Below, piece after piece: positions 45,485-57,559 of a stretch of DNA of 64,000 nt. The notes below the pieces were generated by a model, which worked only from the letters and a program-made list of their open reading frames with translations, was not told where the DNA came from and searched no databases. This stretch comes from Lactarius indigo (taxonomy: Eukaryota; Basidiomycota; Agaricomycetes; Russulales; Russulaceae). The translations under genes were made by a program, and so were the position numbers. The stretch spans positions 1,178,001-1,242,000 of the forward strand of contig JAFKAC010000010.1 of NCBI GenBank assembly GCA_025766275.1. The letters are read 5' to 3'. Within the stretch, counting starts at the first letter, position 1, and each line of letters starts with the position of its first letter.

Positions 45485-47998
45485 ATCGAGCTTGTTGTGA
45501 GTCAAATCGTGTGGTCAGATTCACCAATCTGGCAGGAACGCCGCGTGTACAGGTGCACGAGAGAATACACAGGCGGGAAGCGCAATTACAAGAACATTAA
45601 CAACTGGGAGAGGAAGATCCCATCTAAGAAGACGGGCTGCCAGTGTCACTTGACGATCAAGCGATATCCACGCACCGAGACAATTCTCGGGAGGTATGAG
45701 GACCAACACGATCACTTGCTTGGCGATGAGAATCTACGGTTCACCAGACTCTCGGATACGACTAAAGACCTTGTCATGGAAATGGTTCACACTGGGATTG
45801 ACCCAAAGGCTATTGTGCATGGCAATTACGTTTTCATTTTTGGCTGACATTTATTGTCACTAGCTAAAACGCGTGCGGGAATCATGCACTAGAAGTCAAC
45901 GCGATTACCATATTACAATGAGCGACATCCGCCGCCTTCGTCGGATCGTGGAGAATGAGGAGATCCGTCTTGACGATAATGACGCGATCTCCGTGAGGCT
46001 ATGGGTCACCCAGCTCCAGCAAGCTGGTAGCGCGGCAGTCCTGAAGGACAAGCTGGACCCTCCCCCACTTGAATCTGGGTTATCCCCAGATTCATTTGTA
46101 TTGTGTATTCAAACAGAATTTCAGAAAGAGAGATTCCAAGCACTGGGCTCAAATTTTCTATCTATTGATGCCACTCACAATACTACTCAATATACGGGGC
46201 TACAGCTTTTCACCCTGCTTGTGAGGGATTCATGGGGTCATGGTGCGCTTTGTGGCGATTTGCCGCTTTCGGATACTTACTTCATTTCCGCTCCACAGGA
46301 GTTCCTGTCACCTGGATGCTGTCGTCAAATGGCACGGAAGTGACAATAACATATTTCCTAAATTTCGTAAAAAAGCGGAGCCCGGAAATCACACCCGCGA
46401 TTGTGATGAGCGATCACGACCAAGTGCAAATGAATGCAATCAAGGCCGTGTACTCGGAGTGCACACTTCTACTGTGCTGGTGGCACGTGCTCCGCGCGAT
46501 GCGGATGCACTTCCGGACGGAAGAATTCCCGAAACTTTGGGAACGCGTGCGGGAATGGGTAAAAACACACGACCAAAAAGAATTTGATTACTGGTGGGAG
46601 GAAATGCAGGCCGATCCCATGGCTCCCCAGAGCTTCATTGATTATCTCAAGGTGAATTGGATGCCTGTTGCATCCCTTTGGTCAGGGACAGCAAGGCAAG
46701 ATCGCACGATCTTTCAGGAGGGCGATACTAATATGCTTATTGAGTCGTAAGTAGCCTGATCGGACGGAAAATTGCCAAGATCGCTCACAATCTATTATTA
46801 TTCTAGTTATCACCATGTTCTCAAATCTAAGTGGCTCCAGGGGAAGTGAAATTGGCGTGCCGATCATTTAATACACATACTTGTAAAAGACATGCTCCAA
46901 GACTACGTGGTCCGCTACGATGGCCAGGACCTGGGGTTCCAGGGTGCAGATCTGGCCAAGAAACGCCGCGAGGAAATCCTCGCGCAAACACCAGAAATGA
47001 ACGCCGAGTCCATCCGCAGCCTCGGCGGTGATTGCTTTTCTGTGCGCTTGGCAATGGACTCTTCACGGGTGTACCTGGTCGACCTCGGCAAGCAGTCTTG
47101 TGATTGCCCGGACTGGCCTAGGATTCGGCTATGCAAACACGTCACTGCCGTCGGCCATTTCTTTGGGGACAATGACCAATGAGTGGGAGCGGCAGAAGAC
47201 GCGTCTCCCAAAATAGTTGTGCCAGCCCAGGAAGGTTCGCCAGACACGCGCAGCGATGTGAGTGCAGAAACCACATCAATACTAGAGAATGTGATTTCTG
47301 TTTCGAAGGAATTTCTGGACGACGGCATTCCTTCATCTCCGGGGACCGTTCGCAGCCTCCAGGTGGTCGAAGCTCACCTGACGGCAGTTGTCCGTAACTC
47401 TCGCTCCTCAGACAGCCCGCTCCTGGACAAAGAGGCAATCCCGCCCAATCATTGCTCATGGACCGAGACCGCAGAACGAATGGGGGCTGTGCGACAACAG
47501 AAGCGACCCCGGCCCAGCACCGGATCGTCCCCTGAACCCCCAGCAACAACGTGCATCGGCGACCTCAATCGTAAGCGACCGTGTGTGAGGATTACGGATC
47601 CATACAGCGGCGGTGTTCGCTCTGGCCGTAATGCTGCACCAGACGCACAAACGGCGGCCCAGAATGCTGACGCGCGCGCGCATGCCGCAGTCGCTGCCAA
47701 CAGCTCGGACCCTCTCTCACAAACCCCAAAACGTGGCCGCAAACGCACGGTCCCAGCTCCATCAAATCCCCCGCCTCCTGCCTCCACCTTAGTCCCTGGC
47801 ACGGTAGCGTGGAACCCTCATATTCTCTTGCAGCCCCTGGACCAAATGCACGCGGCCACCCCATCTGCTCCACCTCCCTCTGTTCCCCCCTTGTGGTACC
47901 CCATTCCTGCCGCTTACCCTCCTGGCATGTACGCGCACGCCCCATATCACTCGGCATATCCTATATATTGGCCCTATGGCCACTCCCCCGCCTCCTAA
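45485..47998 (+). pseudogene. 3' part of MULE transposase gene with SWIM zinc finger
   Basis: Continues the split gene through exons 45485-45814, 45864-46242, 46299-46746 and 46807 onward, with phases agreeing. It carries a DNA-binding-like region (RRVYRCTREYTGGKRNY). The MULE transposase core follows: SIDATHNTTQYTGLQLFTLL with the first Asp, AIVMSDHDQVQMNAIK with the second, and CWWHVLRAM as C-x2-H. A SWIM zinc finger (CDCPDWPRIRLCKHV) and a proline-rich tail to 47998 complete it. Two in-frame TGA codons break it: 46847-46849 (GK*NWRADHL) and 47180-47182 (NDQ*VGAAED). Both sites are where relatives would be expected to carry Arg. With the gypsy insertion it cannot give a full transposase. 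Confidence 0.8.
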
Positions 47999-48044
47999 CT
48001 CTACATCCCCACTTTAATTCTTTTTCGGTTCGTTTCTTCCACCT

Positions 48045-50260
48045 TAGGTACGAAATTTCTCTGTTCATATCCTTTATTGGCTGACGTTCTCACTCCTCCC
48101 CCACTTGCGCTCTCCACCGTACCCGCCTTCACCCTTCGGTTACCTTCTGTTGCCCTTTACCTCCTGCAACGTCTCAAGACACGCTTCTCTCAGCTTCACC
48201 CCTCGGTTACTTTTGCTGCCCTTTACCTCCTGCAGCGTCTCAAGACGCGCCTCTCCCAGCTTCACCCCTCGGTTACTTTCGCTGCCCTTCACCTCTTGCA
48301 ACATCAAGACGAGCTTCAATCGCCCTTGCCGCTCTCTCCACCCCTTCTTCGTCCCCTTCAACAGTTCATGTTGTTCCACTCGCCAGCCGTTTTGTTCTTG
48401 TCATTTGGCCACACCTCTTTCTGTCATTGGTAAGGGCACGGATCGTCTTTTATTTTATTTTTTTGCTGATTTGTTGTAATGGCAGAGCATGCGCTGTCGT
48501 CTGCCACTGCGCCGGATTATTCACTCGTCGTGTTCTTGTCCCACTTCGCTGCGGCTTTGGCACCCTTTGTTTTTACGTCTCGATCTTTTGTGCCTTAGCA
48601 CCTCGTTTCTGCCTCGTTTCCGTGTTACGTTTCGTCATTAGCCCACCCCGTTTCTTATCTCCCTACGCCATCCCCACGCCTCCTTTACCCTCTCCCTTCT
48701 TTACGTACCGGCCAGGCATGTAACAAGTAGGGTCATCGTATATAAATTTCCCTTGATGCTGAATACACAGGCAGCTTATTACCAAGTCCCACGAGCTTAC
48801 CCGAAAAAAAGGAAGTAAACGAGTGTGAGTGAAGTATGCAGTGAGCCCTTGATGTGATGGGAGTGGACGTCTCAAGATGCACTTGGTCGCCCCTTACCTT
48901 CTCCCTTCCTTTACTTATCAGAATGGCATGTAGCTACTGATATATTTGTATATACGATACGACCGCCTCCTTGATGCTAAATACATGAGTGCCGGCGTTC
49001 TGTGGTTCGATTCGTGTGATTCAATCTGTGTGATCTCTACTCTCTACTCGACCCTCTATCTCTTTCGGCGTCTTAAGACGCGCTTCCCTCGCCTTCACCC
49101 CTTGGTTACTATTCGCTGCTCTCCACCTCTTGCAGCGTCTCAAGCTCAAGACGCACCTCCCTTGCCTTTACCAGCTTCACCCCTCAGTTACTTTTGCTGC
49201 CCTTTACCTCCTGCAGCGTCTCGAGACGCGCTTCTCCCGGCTTCACCCCTCGGTTACTTTTGTTACTCTTTGCCTCTCCCTCGCCTTCTCCACCTTAGGT
49301 ACGGTATTTCTCTGTTCATATCCTTTGCTGGCTGACGTTCTCTCTCCTGCCCCCACTCGCTCTCCACCGCACCCGCCTTCACTCCTCGGTAACCTTCGCT
49401 GCCCTTTACCTCCCGCAGCATCTCAAGACGCACCTCCCTCGGCTTCACCCCTCGGTTACTTTTGCAGCCCTTTACCTCCTGCAGCGTCTCAAGACGCGCA
49501 TCCTTAGGTACAGTATTTCTCTGTTTATATCCTTTGTTGGCTGACGTTCTCTCTTCTTCCCCCACTCGCTCTCCACCGCACCCGGCTTCACCCCTCAGTT
49601 ACTTTTGCTGCCCTTTACCTTCTGCAGCGTCTCAAGATGCGCCTCCTTAGGTATGGTATTTCTTTGTTCATATCCTTTACTGGCTGACGTTCTCTCTCTT
49701 CCCCCACTCGCTCTCCACCGCATCTGGCTTCACCCCTCGGTTACTTTTGCAGCCCTTACCTCCTGCAGCGTCTCAAGACGTGCCTCCCTCGCCTTCTCCA
49801 CCTTAGGTACGGTATTTCTCTGTTCATATCCTTTTCTGGCTGACGTTCTTTCTCCTTCCCCCACTCGCTTTCCACCACACCCGGCTTCACCCCTCGGTTA
49901 CTTTTGCAGCCCTTTACCTCCTGCGGCGTCTCAAGACGTGCATCCTTAGGTATGATATTTCTCTGTTTCTTTCCTTTGTTGGCTGACGTTCTCTCTCCTT
50001 CCCCCACTCGCTCTCCACCGCACCCGGCTTCACCCCTCAGTTACTTTTGCAGCCCTTTACCTCCTGCGGCGTCTCAGGATGCACCTCCTTAGGTATGATA
50101 TTTCTTTGTTCATATCCCTTACTGGCTGACGTTCTCTCTCTTCCCCCACTCGCTCTCCACCACACCCAGCTTCACCCCTCGGTTACTTTTGCAGCCCTTT
50201 ACCTCCTGCAGCACCTCAAGACGCGCTTCTCTCGTCTCCACCCCTCGGTTACCTCGCTGC
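48045..50260. repeat. Pyrimidine-rich minisatellite, unit ~143 bases
   Basis: CCTTAGGTAYGRTATTTCT recurs near 49293, 49504, 49647, 49802, 49945 and 50090 (steps 211, 143, 155, 143, 145), with a related copy near 48045. Each unit also carries GGCTGACGTTCTCTC, CACTCGCTCTCCACC, CACCCCTCGGTTACTTTTG and CCTCCTGCAGCGTCTCAAGA. Bases 48682-48770 and 48880-48985 are a second, separate duplicated block. Open frames here are by-products of the repeat. Confidence 0.85.
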
Positions 50261-50340
50261 CCCTCCATTCTTCCTCTCCCCTACTCCCTCCCATCTCTTA
50301 CGTTCCACCATATTTACTTTTACATTTCTTCTAACACCTT

Positions 50341-50953
50341 CCCTTATACCACGGCACTCATAGCTTTTTGTTATTAGCTAATAATAAATACATGTCGCCT
50401 GTCTTGGAAAAATAAGATGTTAATCTAATGGTATCTATTAACTAATACTTGTTATTATTCTTTGCTCGAGTAAGCAAGGGAAAGTGTGTGCTTAGAACGG
50501 AGTCCAAACTTTGTTGTCGGTCTGGAGCGGTACGGAGCGGTACGGTCCGTGGGAATGATGCGAAAATCAGCCAACTAGCAGTGTATATAAACCCTCATGT
50601 AGCGTCCTGAGTGGAACCAACTTGTCCTCTTGGTTCTCCACTCAGGTGCGTATATCCCTTGTACTTCCCTTACCTCTCCAATGTTAACTTGTCCTCTTGG
50701 TTCTCCACTCAGCGTACCACAGCATGATCACCAGACCTTTGGACTTGTATAAAGTCCTCACGTGTGTCTACTCTCTGTTGTGACTGTATGTTCGGCGCGT
50801 GACTTGTCTCCGCGCTAGGCTTGGGTGTGCACCTGTTCAGTTCACTTACATTCACCTTGGTCTAGTTGTACGCGATAAGTCATACCACTACACTGTTTGG
50901 CTGACTTCACAAGTGCATGTGCCCTCCTGCCCCAGAGATTGTCTGTAAACCTG
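50341..50953. other. Flank of MULE end and gag-only element
   Basis: It includes the candidate right TIR of the MULE. Two direct copies of CTTGTCCTCTTGGTTCTCCA lie near 50619 and 50687. No gene recognised. Confidence 0.5.
50498..50567 (-). repeat. Candidate right terminal inverted repeat of the MULE
   Basis: Imperfect inverted match to 37341-37410; the outer end CGTGGGAATGATGCGAAAAT is the best-conserved part. Confidence 0.55.
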
Positions 50954-51539
50954 TGTAACGCCACTACAGGGGCGTTGGGTACGACAGGTACCAGATTGCG
51001 GTCTTGGATCGGTAGTGCAGGCTCCAAGGCCCGACTTCAGTAGAGATGGTGAACAAGGATCACTAGAGCGCAGAGCTACTAGGATCGTAGAGGGAAGGGC
51101 TAAGACACGAAGGCCTAGCAAAGGGGGAGCAGGGTCGAGAGACTTTAGCTAATATGCAAAGGCAACACAACTGGTGTAGTATTACACGAGAAGTCTAGTC
51201 TACCGTACAAGCTAGATAGGACTAGGCTTAAATAAATAATGGTGAGTGTGGCAGTTACAAACAGATGATGCCATCACCAGTCTGGGGACAAGGGACAGGG
51301 CATAAAGGGAACAAAGGAGAGTCATACTGGGAATAAAGGTGAATCACGTGGGGTTGCACGTGATTGAGAACACAATGGAAATTGGCACATGTCAAACTTT
51401 ATCAGAAGGGGACATTGATAAGTAGGGCGCGCAATAGGAATTGTGTAATCGTAAAGTCTGTGTAATCGTACAGGGCTCGTATAGTATAGGGAATGGAACG
51501 ATAGTACGTGAAAGAACGAGTCCAAGGAAAATTGTAACA
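50954..51539 (-). repeat. LTR of the gag-only element (diverged family B)
   Basis: 586 bases, minus orientation, TGTTACAATTTTCC...GTGGCGTTACA. It aligns along its length with the LTRs at 57560 and 59412. The self-primer word is conserved (AAGTCTAGTCT on the plus strand at 51191-51201). Confidence 0.85.
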
Positions 51540-51573
51540 TTACCCCCCGTCTTGGCCTGAAGATGCCTCAACT

Positions 51574-52405
51574 TCAGGACTCTGGGTCCACAAGGTCGTA
51601 GATGTCGGCGTCAAGATTGTTCTCCGGCCACGGAGAGATGTTGAGTCAACAATAGTGGGTTTTGAGGAAAAAGAGGGGTCCTCAGCGTCCACACTTGCAG
51701 CACATCTCATACTGTGGGCATCGGATCTCGTTGTGATTGGCGTTGGTACGAAAGCACTGCCCACACCACCTTCCTTGAGTTTCAGCTGTGGCTGTCGGTG
51801 GTTCTGGGACGGTAAAGGAGGTAGTCGCCTTGGTGGCCACTGCTTGCTGAATACATTCGTTGGCTTGGGAAGTGGTGATAACCTCAGCGACCATCCCTGC
51901 GCGGCAAAAGATACACCAGTAAGATTGGTGTTCTTGACTTTGGCAGTGTCGGCACGCTGGTTGTGGTCTGGTGGGGCAGTCGCGTACAAGATGGTGGAGG
52001 CTGTTGCAATGATAGCAGCGTCATCGGTGAGGTTTGTCGGTGAGGTGGGGGAATTCTAGTGGTCCTCCCTGTCGTGGGGAAAAGGGGATGGCGTAGCGTG
52101 AGTGTCGGAGTGGGGCTGGGAGTGCCGTCATTTGTGCATATTCATTGCCAATGGTGGCGAGGGCCCCCGCATATTGAAGCCGTCTTTTGGTGCTGGCCAA
52201 CATCAGGTCCACCATGAGTCACTCCGATCGTAGCTTGCGCGTGTCCTCTTCTAGTTTCTTGCATTTTTCATCGATCTCCTTGAGTGCGAGCAGCCCAGTA
52301 CGTAGCCTCGTGACTTCAGCTGTGAGTCATGGGGAATTGAGTTCGATGAGAGTTTCGTCTAGGGCGCAAGCGCGGATGTTGTGGGGGTCAAAGAACTGAA
52401 GCTGC
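51574..52405 (-). pseudogene. Gag-like zinc-knuckle protein with five in-frame TGA codons
   Basis: One continuous minus-strand frame: EQLQFFDPHNIRACALDETL, a charged coiled coil (TGLLALKEIDEKCKKLEEDT), MLASTKRRLQYAGALATIGN, then CYHCNSLHHLVRDC (CX2CX4HX4C) and a second Cys/His cluster (CRHCQSQEHQSYWCIFC). A third cluster (RWCGQCFRTNANHNEIRC ... CCKCG) and the ending DLVDPES follow. It is interrupted by TGA at 52327, 52219, 52021, 51682 and 51646 (lowest base of each). At several of these, Arg would restore the expected charge pattern. It is not similar to the gag of elements 1-3. Confidence 0.7.
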
Positions 52406-52410
52406 TCGGC

Positions 52411-52854
52411 TGTAACGCCGTCACAACGTTAGCTCGACTTGAGCTTGTAAAAAGGCAACTGAGGCTTAGCTAATCACACCCCGAGGCGTATGGCACGAAG
52501 GCAACTTCTAGATGTTCAAAGACACTAGGATCTTGGCGGCACTCTATCTTAATAGAGGCAAGACTAGAAGAGACAAGAAGTGACGATTGAAGAAGACCAA
52601 GATGGCGTATCTTGGTCTTCCGCAGCTACCTTAAATACAAGAGAGGCAGGCTTTCAAGTGCTGCCATGAATCATTGTAATGTAGCGTCCAATGTATCGCG
52701 TAAGTACCGCAATCCTAATACTACTACTACCTGTACTAGGATCAAGTCATTTGTAACACCTAACTCCGTCGTAAACCCCGAGTCCGTGACTAATATACCT
52801 TACCGCTGTAGCCACAACCGGTACAGTAAGGGTCCGATATGCAGAACCGTAACA
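52411..52854 (-). repeat. 3' LTR of element 2
   Basis: 444 bases, minus orientation; related to the 458-base LTR of element 1 throughout, including the hairpin and the self-primer word (AAGACCAAGAT on the plus strand, 52593-52603). Confidence 0.9.
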
Positions 52855-52883
52855 TCACCCCTTTTCAGCGTGAGACCCCAGAC

Positions 52884-55800
52884 TCACCGAAAGTCTCGCG
52901 CCGTCCACGTAGCCTGCTCGTCGCTAATCCTCTCAAAGATGTTAGCCCTCTCCAGCCGGTAGATACAGTCCCTCTTGTCGTCCCTTGCCGACAGCCGCAT
53001 GGCCTGAAGCTGGCAGATGCGAGCAGCGAGGCGCTCTTCTTCATACGTGGCCACTCGGTAGCGTGTCACCTCCGCAGTCAGGGACTCGTCCCCAATGCGG
53101 TTCAGTGCGCGGTCCGTGATTTTGTCGGAGGTGAGGATGATCAGATCCTTGTGGGCAATGAAGGCGCGTCCCGCAGCCGATAGCATCGGGAAGGCGTAGA
53201 GGGGTTTGCTGTAAAGATGGGGGGAGCCAGGGATGAGTCCCAGCACAAATGGGTTCGCACCTCTGACAATCTGAACGTGACTGGCGTTCCTCTCTACGCC
53301 ATCGGGTCCGGTGATGGGGAAGTGAATGTAATGGGGCTGTCAATTCGCCCTGAACCCTTCAGGCGCAAGGACCTGCGCAGGGTCGTCGTCGTGCGTGATG
53401 GGGGTGTGAAGTGCAACGCCGGGCAGTCGCACACGTCCTCAAGACATGGCGGTTCTGTCGGTGTGGATGAGCCATGGGGTGATTTGGGGATCAGTAGGGT
53501 GGCTGTGCGTTCGAAGGAGGGGGTGTCTGACCAGGTAGTAATCCTCGTCGTCAGCGTGAGCTTCGTCGTTAGGGAGCACTGCCTGTGCTGCCGCAACTCG
53601 CTCAATCTCCTCTGCGCTAAGCGCAGTTGTTCGTCGGCCCACTCCTTCGCCACCCTCCGCCAATCCTCCGCTGCTTCTAACTCCTGTTGGGTCTTCGAGG
53701 GGGCGGTCGGCAGGGAGAATTCCCCGCGTGCCAATGAGGTCGTCACCTGGGGGGATGACAGCAATGGGTTCCCGATTGCCGTTGTCATCTCTGAAGATGT
53801 GAGCGACGGCATGCTGCTGCTCGTCGTCAGGCTGGCGAGTCGGGTCGGGGAATCTCTGTAGGACATTAGCCCACTCTTGAGCGGTGATATGCCCCGCTCG
53901 CATGTTTGCAGGTGTGTATGGAGTGAGCTGGACCTGTTGAACCACGGTTTCTTCATCGTTTTCGATGAGGTTGGCGGCGTCTTGTGCGACTTGGTCGAGG
54001 AGGATTGCCGTGGTGACATGTCTGAGAGGGGAAGTGGGCATAGAGGTATGAATGGATCGAAGATGGGATGGATACTCTCCCTGATCGTTCGTGGACTGGC
54101 TTTTAAGGAGTTGCAGTGCCGTTCGGCCCGCCTGATATGCCTCGATTGCTTCCGGCGCAAACACATCATCCTTATCGACCCACTGATTCTCCGAGTCTGG
54201 GTATCCCTTCCATTTGACAAGGTACTGGAGTTTTCTGCGGCGGCCGAAGTGCCGTGAATCTAGAATGGCCTCGACTTCGTATTCCTCTTCTCCTTCCATG
54301 AGGTCTGGCGGTGGTCGTGGGAAGTTTTCGCCATGAATGGTTGTACTTTTGTACGGCATGAGAAGATCTGTGTGGAATACCGGGTGGATACTCCACTGCG
54401 TGGGAAGTTCGAGGCGATAATTGTAAGGGGACATCACCTGGATCACCTTGAATGGTCCGTGGTGCTGCACCGCCAATTTCACCGTAGGCTGATTGGTTCG
54501 AAGATGCTTCCCTTCCAGCCACACTTGATCGCCCACTTGATAACGAGGTGTGCTTCAGTGTTTCACCCAGCCTTCTTGTGCCTTTTTGATAAGACTCTGG
54601 GCCAGTTGTCGCGCTTCTTTTAACTGTGTCAATCTGGTGATTACATTTGGAATAGGGGATGGCTTATCCGTCCAATCAGCCGTTGGGTCATAACCCATAA
54701 GTAACATGAATAGTGACTGTTTCGTATGTTCATGGGGCCAATTGTTGTGAGTGAATTCTGCTATGGAAAGGTATGCCGCCCAATTATCTTGCCACTTGTT
54801 GGCCCAGAACCGTAGATATTGTTCCAGCCATTGATTGGTTCGTTCTGACTGTCTGTCCGTGCGTGCGTGGTACGCCGTTGAAATGTTCTGTTTGATGCCT
54901 AGGATCTGGCACACTTCTTTGGTGAATTTGGACGTGAATCGGGGGTCACGGTCGCTGATAATTTTGCGTGGTAATCCAAATCGTCTAAACACGTGATTGA
55001 CATACAGAATGGCGGTTTCTTCGGCCGTGATTTCTTCGTTGCACGGAATGAATATTGACGCCTTGCTGCAGTCGTGGTCAGTTACGGTAAGTATGCTGTC
55101 ATATGATTGGGATGCTGGAAGTTTGGTGATGAAGTCCAGCGCGATGGTGTGAAAGGGGGGTGCGTCCGTTATCGCGGTAATGGGATGTAGGGGTGCACGG
55201 GTTGGTCTTGTATTGACTTTATTCCGCTGGCAGTCGGCGCACCCAGTCACATACTCGTATATGTCCCGATGGAGACGTGGCCACCAGTAATGCCGCTCTA
55301 CGATCCGTTGGGTCCTGCTAATACCAGGATGTCCATGAACAGGGAGGTCGTGGTGGTCGTGTATTATGGCCCGATACGCGGTCATGGGTCCAGTGACTAC
55401 CAGCTTCCCGTCTTTATACCATTCCCCTTCGATCTTCTTCAGCTGGTGAGCATCGACCCATGCTTTGACGATGGTTGGGTCCTGAGTTCGTCTCGGTTGT
55501 TGTAGCATCGGATGCGTTTCCAAGGCACGTGCAGTTTTAGCGACTTGTACGAATACCTCGGGGGGTAGGACAACTACACCTTGGTTATCCTCTTCTCCTT
55601 GGTTGTAGTCTGGCCGTCTAGACAGAGCGTCTGCTCGACCATTGTTCTTTCCTTTGATATGATGGATTTCGAAGTTGTATTCCATCAGTTCCAGTACTTC
55701 CTGAGCGACCCTTCGACTGATCTTTTGCGGAGTCTTCCAGTACTGGAGGTTGAGGTGGTCTGAAAATATTTTGATTTTGTGCAGGGATCCAGCGAGCAAG

Positions 55801-57555
55801 GGTCTCCAATGTCGGAGGGCCTTGACGATAGTGAGGAGTTCTAGATCATAAATGTCGTAATTTCGTTTAGCTTTGCTCAGCATTGCTGAATAGTATCCTA
55901 TCGGGTGCTTGCAACCGTCATCTTTCTTCTGTAAGAGTACCGCACCTACCGCGAACCCGGACACGTCGACTTCCAGCTCAAATTGGTCTTGTAAGTTGGG
56001 GTGTGCCAGCACCGGCTCTTCGGTTACGAGGCGTTTGAGAGTTTCGAATGCGCGATTTTCATCATCCCCCCATTTCCACTCAGCATCCTTCCTTGTTAGT
56101 CAGTTGAGCGGTCGCACGTGAGTTGCAAAACCTCGGATGAAAAGACGGTAAAAGTTGCAAAAACCCAAAAATGACCGTACGTCCCTGACTTTAGCTGGCG
56201 TTGGCCAGTCCCTAATGCCACGAACTTTTACTGGATCCATGCGTGTTACCCCCTTTTCAAGGATTACCCCCAGGTAATCCATCCGAGGTTGGTGGAATAG
56301 GCATTTTTCGAGTTTGAAGTAGAGGTCATGTTCTTGGGCAACGCGAAGGACGTCCGTGACCGTGGCGATGTGGTCAGCTGATGTAAAGCCTTCGCGTGTG
56401 GCAATGCCAATGTCATCCATATAGACTCGGATGACGGTGCCCCGAAGCTCGTGTCTAGCGATGGTGTCACAGTAGATGTGATTCATCATGGTTTGAAAGG
56501 TTGCTGGCGAGTTAGTGAGGCCGAAGAACATGACCGTTGGTTCAAAGAGTCCGAACTTGGTTTTGAAGGCCACTTTTTCCTGGTCGCCTTCACGTATACG
56601 AATGTTGTTATACCCCCAGCGGATATCAAGTTTCGTGTAGATATGGGCATTGCTGAGGTTGTAGATGAGGTCTTGGATTAATGGAAGTGGGTATTGGTTG
56701 CGTATGGTATGTGAGTTGATAACACGATAGTCCTGTACGGGGTGCAGCTTTCCGTCCTTCTTTTTAACGAAGAAGAATGAGGAGGCGTACGGGGAGATTG
56801 AGGGTCGAAGGTACCCTTGCCGGAGCTTCTCATCCAGGAACTCCTTGAGTTTTCCCTCCTCTTCCTGTGTTAGCGGATATATTTTACAGTCTATTGCGGA
56901 AGGTGTGCTGGGCTTGAAATCGATCGCGTGGTCCCATGGCCTAGCCGGAGGGAACCTCTGGGACGCGTCTTCGCTGAAGAGCTTTTGGAAGGCTTGATAT
57001 ACTGCCGGTAGTTCTACAGGTTCTTCTTCTGTTTTTGCTCGGATAGCCAGCTCTGTAGACGTAGTCGTTCGCAGGTATATGTCCTCTTCATCCATTTTGA
57101 GGACTATCGCCTCCTTTTGTTCGTTAGTGAGGGCTGACGCGATGACGGTGTGGTGGTTCAGACTGTCCTGCGTACTGATAACCACCGGCATAACTTCTTC
57201 ATGTATAACCGCGTCTCTCCAACTGATGGTTGGTTCATATGTTGCCAGCCAGGGATATCCCAGGACGATTTCCTTGTTGCCGAGATCCGTGATAAGGAAT
57301 CACATGGTCCTGTGACTTCCTTTGGCATATACGTCTAGGTCGGTAAAATGAGTGATGGACCCAGCTTTATTTTCCATGTTGTCTATATTCCATATTTTTC
57401 GTGGTTGGGCTAGGGGTTGAGTGCCAATACCTAATTTCCTAGCGAAATTTGGATGTATGAAGTTATTGGTGGCTCCGGAGTCCACCAATGCTTTGATGTC
57501 GGCCATTCGGTAATTCGTGCAAATTGAGACTGGAATTCGAAGAGAACGAAAGCGC
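52884..57555 (-). pseudogene. pol: Pol of element 2, broken by TGA codons
   Basis: Same domain order as element 1: protease (ALVDSGATNNFIHPN), reverse transcriptase (VYMDDIGIA), RNase H (EVDVSGFAVGAVLLQ), integrase, chromodomain (LVKWKGYPDSENQW) and C-terminal extension ending ARDFR. In-frame TGA codons lie at 57300, 56100, 54555 and 53439 (lowest base). Element 1 has CGC, CGA, CGG and CGA at these places. The frame is otherwise continuous apart from possible small lesions around 52.9-53.4 kb, so decay is mostly by substitution. Confidence 0.85.
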
Positions 57556-57559
57556 GTCA

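Larger units (their letters stand above)
37341..50567 (+). mobile_element. Mutator-like (MULE) element, split by a gypsy insertion
   Basis: Boundaries are proposed from imperfect terminal inverted repeats (37341-37410 and 50498-50567). Inside lie the two halves of a MULE transposase gene (37606-37820 and 45485-47998), the complete gypsy element 37821-45484 and a minisatellite (about 48045-50260). Without the gypsy insertion the element would be about 5.6 kb. No 8-10 base target duplication is visible at the proposed ends, so the limits are tentative. Confidence 0.5.
50954..52410 (-). mobile_element. Truncated gag-only LTR element (non-autonomous)
   Basis: Minus-strand element: 3' LTR (50954-51539), polypurine tract, and an internal region that codes only for a zinc-knuckle Gag-like protein, with no pol before the sequence stops at the next LTR (52411). 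Its LTR is a diverged relative of the family B LTRs (same ends, same AGACTAGACTT self-primer word), suggesting it used the enzymes of family B. The 5' part was lost or displaced when element 2 came to lie beside or in it. Confidence 0.65.

Noticed and set aside
45485..45847. Independent host gene to the right of the gypsy element
   Set aside because: Its frame is the direct continuation of 37606-37820 across the ATCGA target duplication, so it is one split transposase gene.
48077..50377. Many plus-strand frames rich in Ser/Pro/Leu
   Set aside because: They are by-products of the pyrimidine-rich minisatellite and share no conserved protein pattern.
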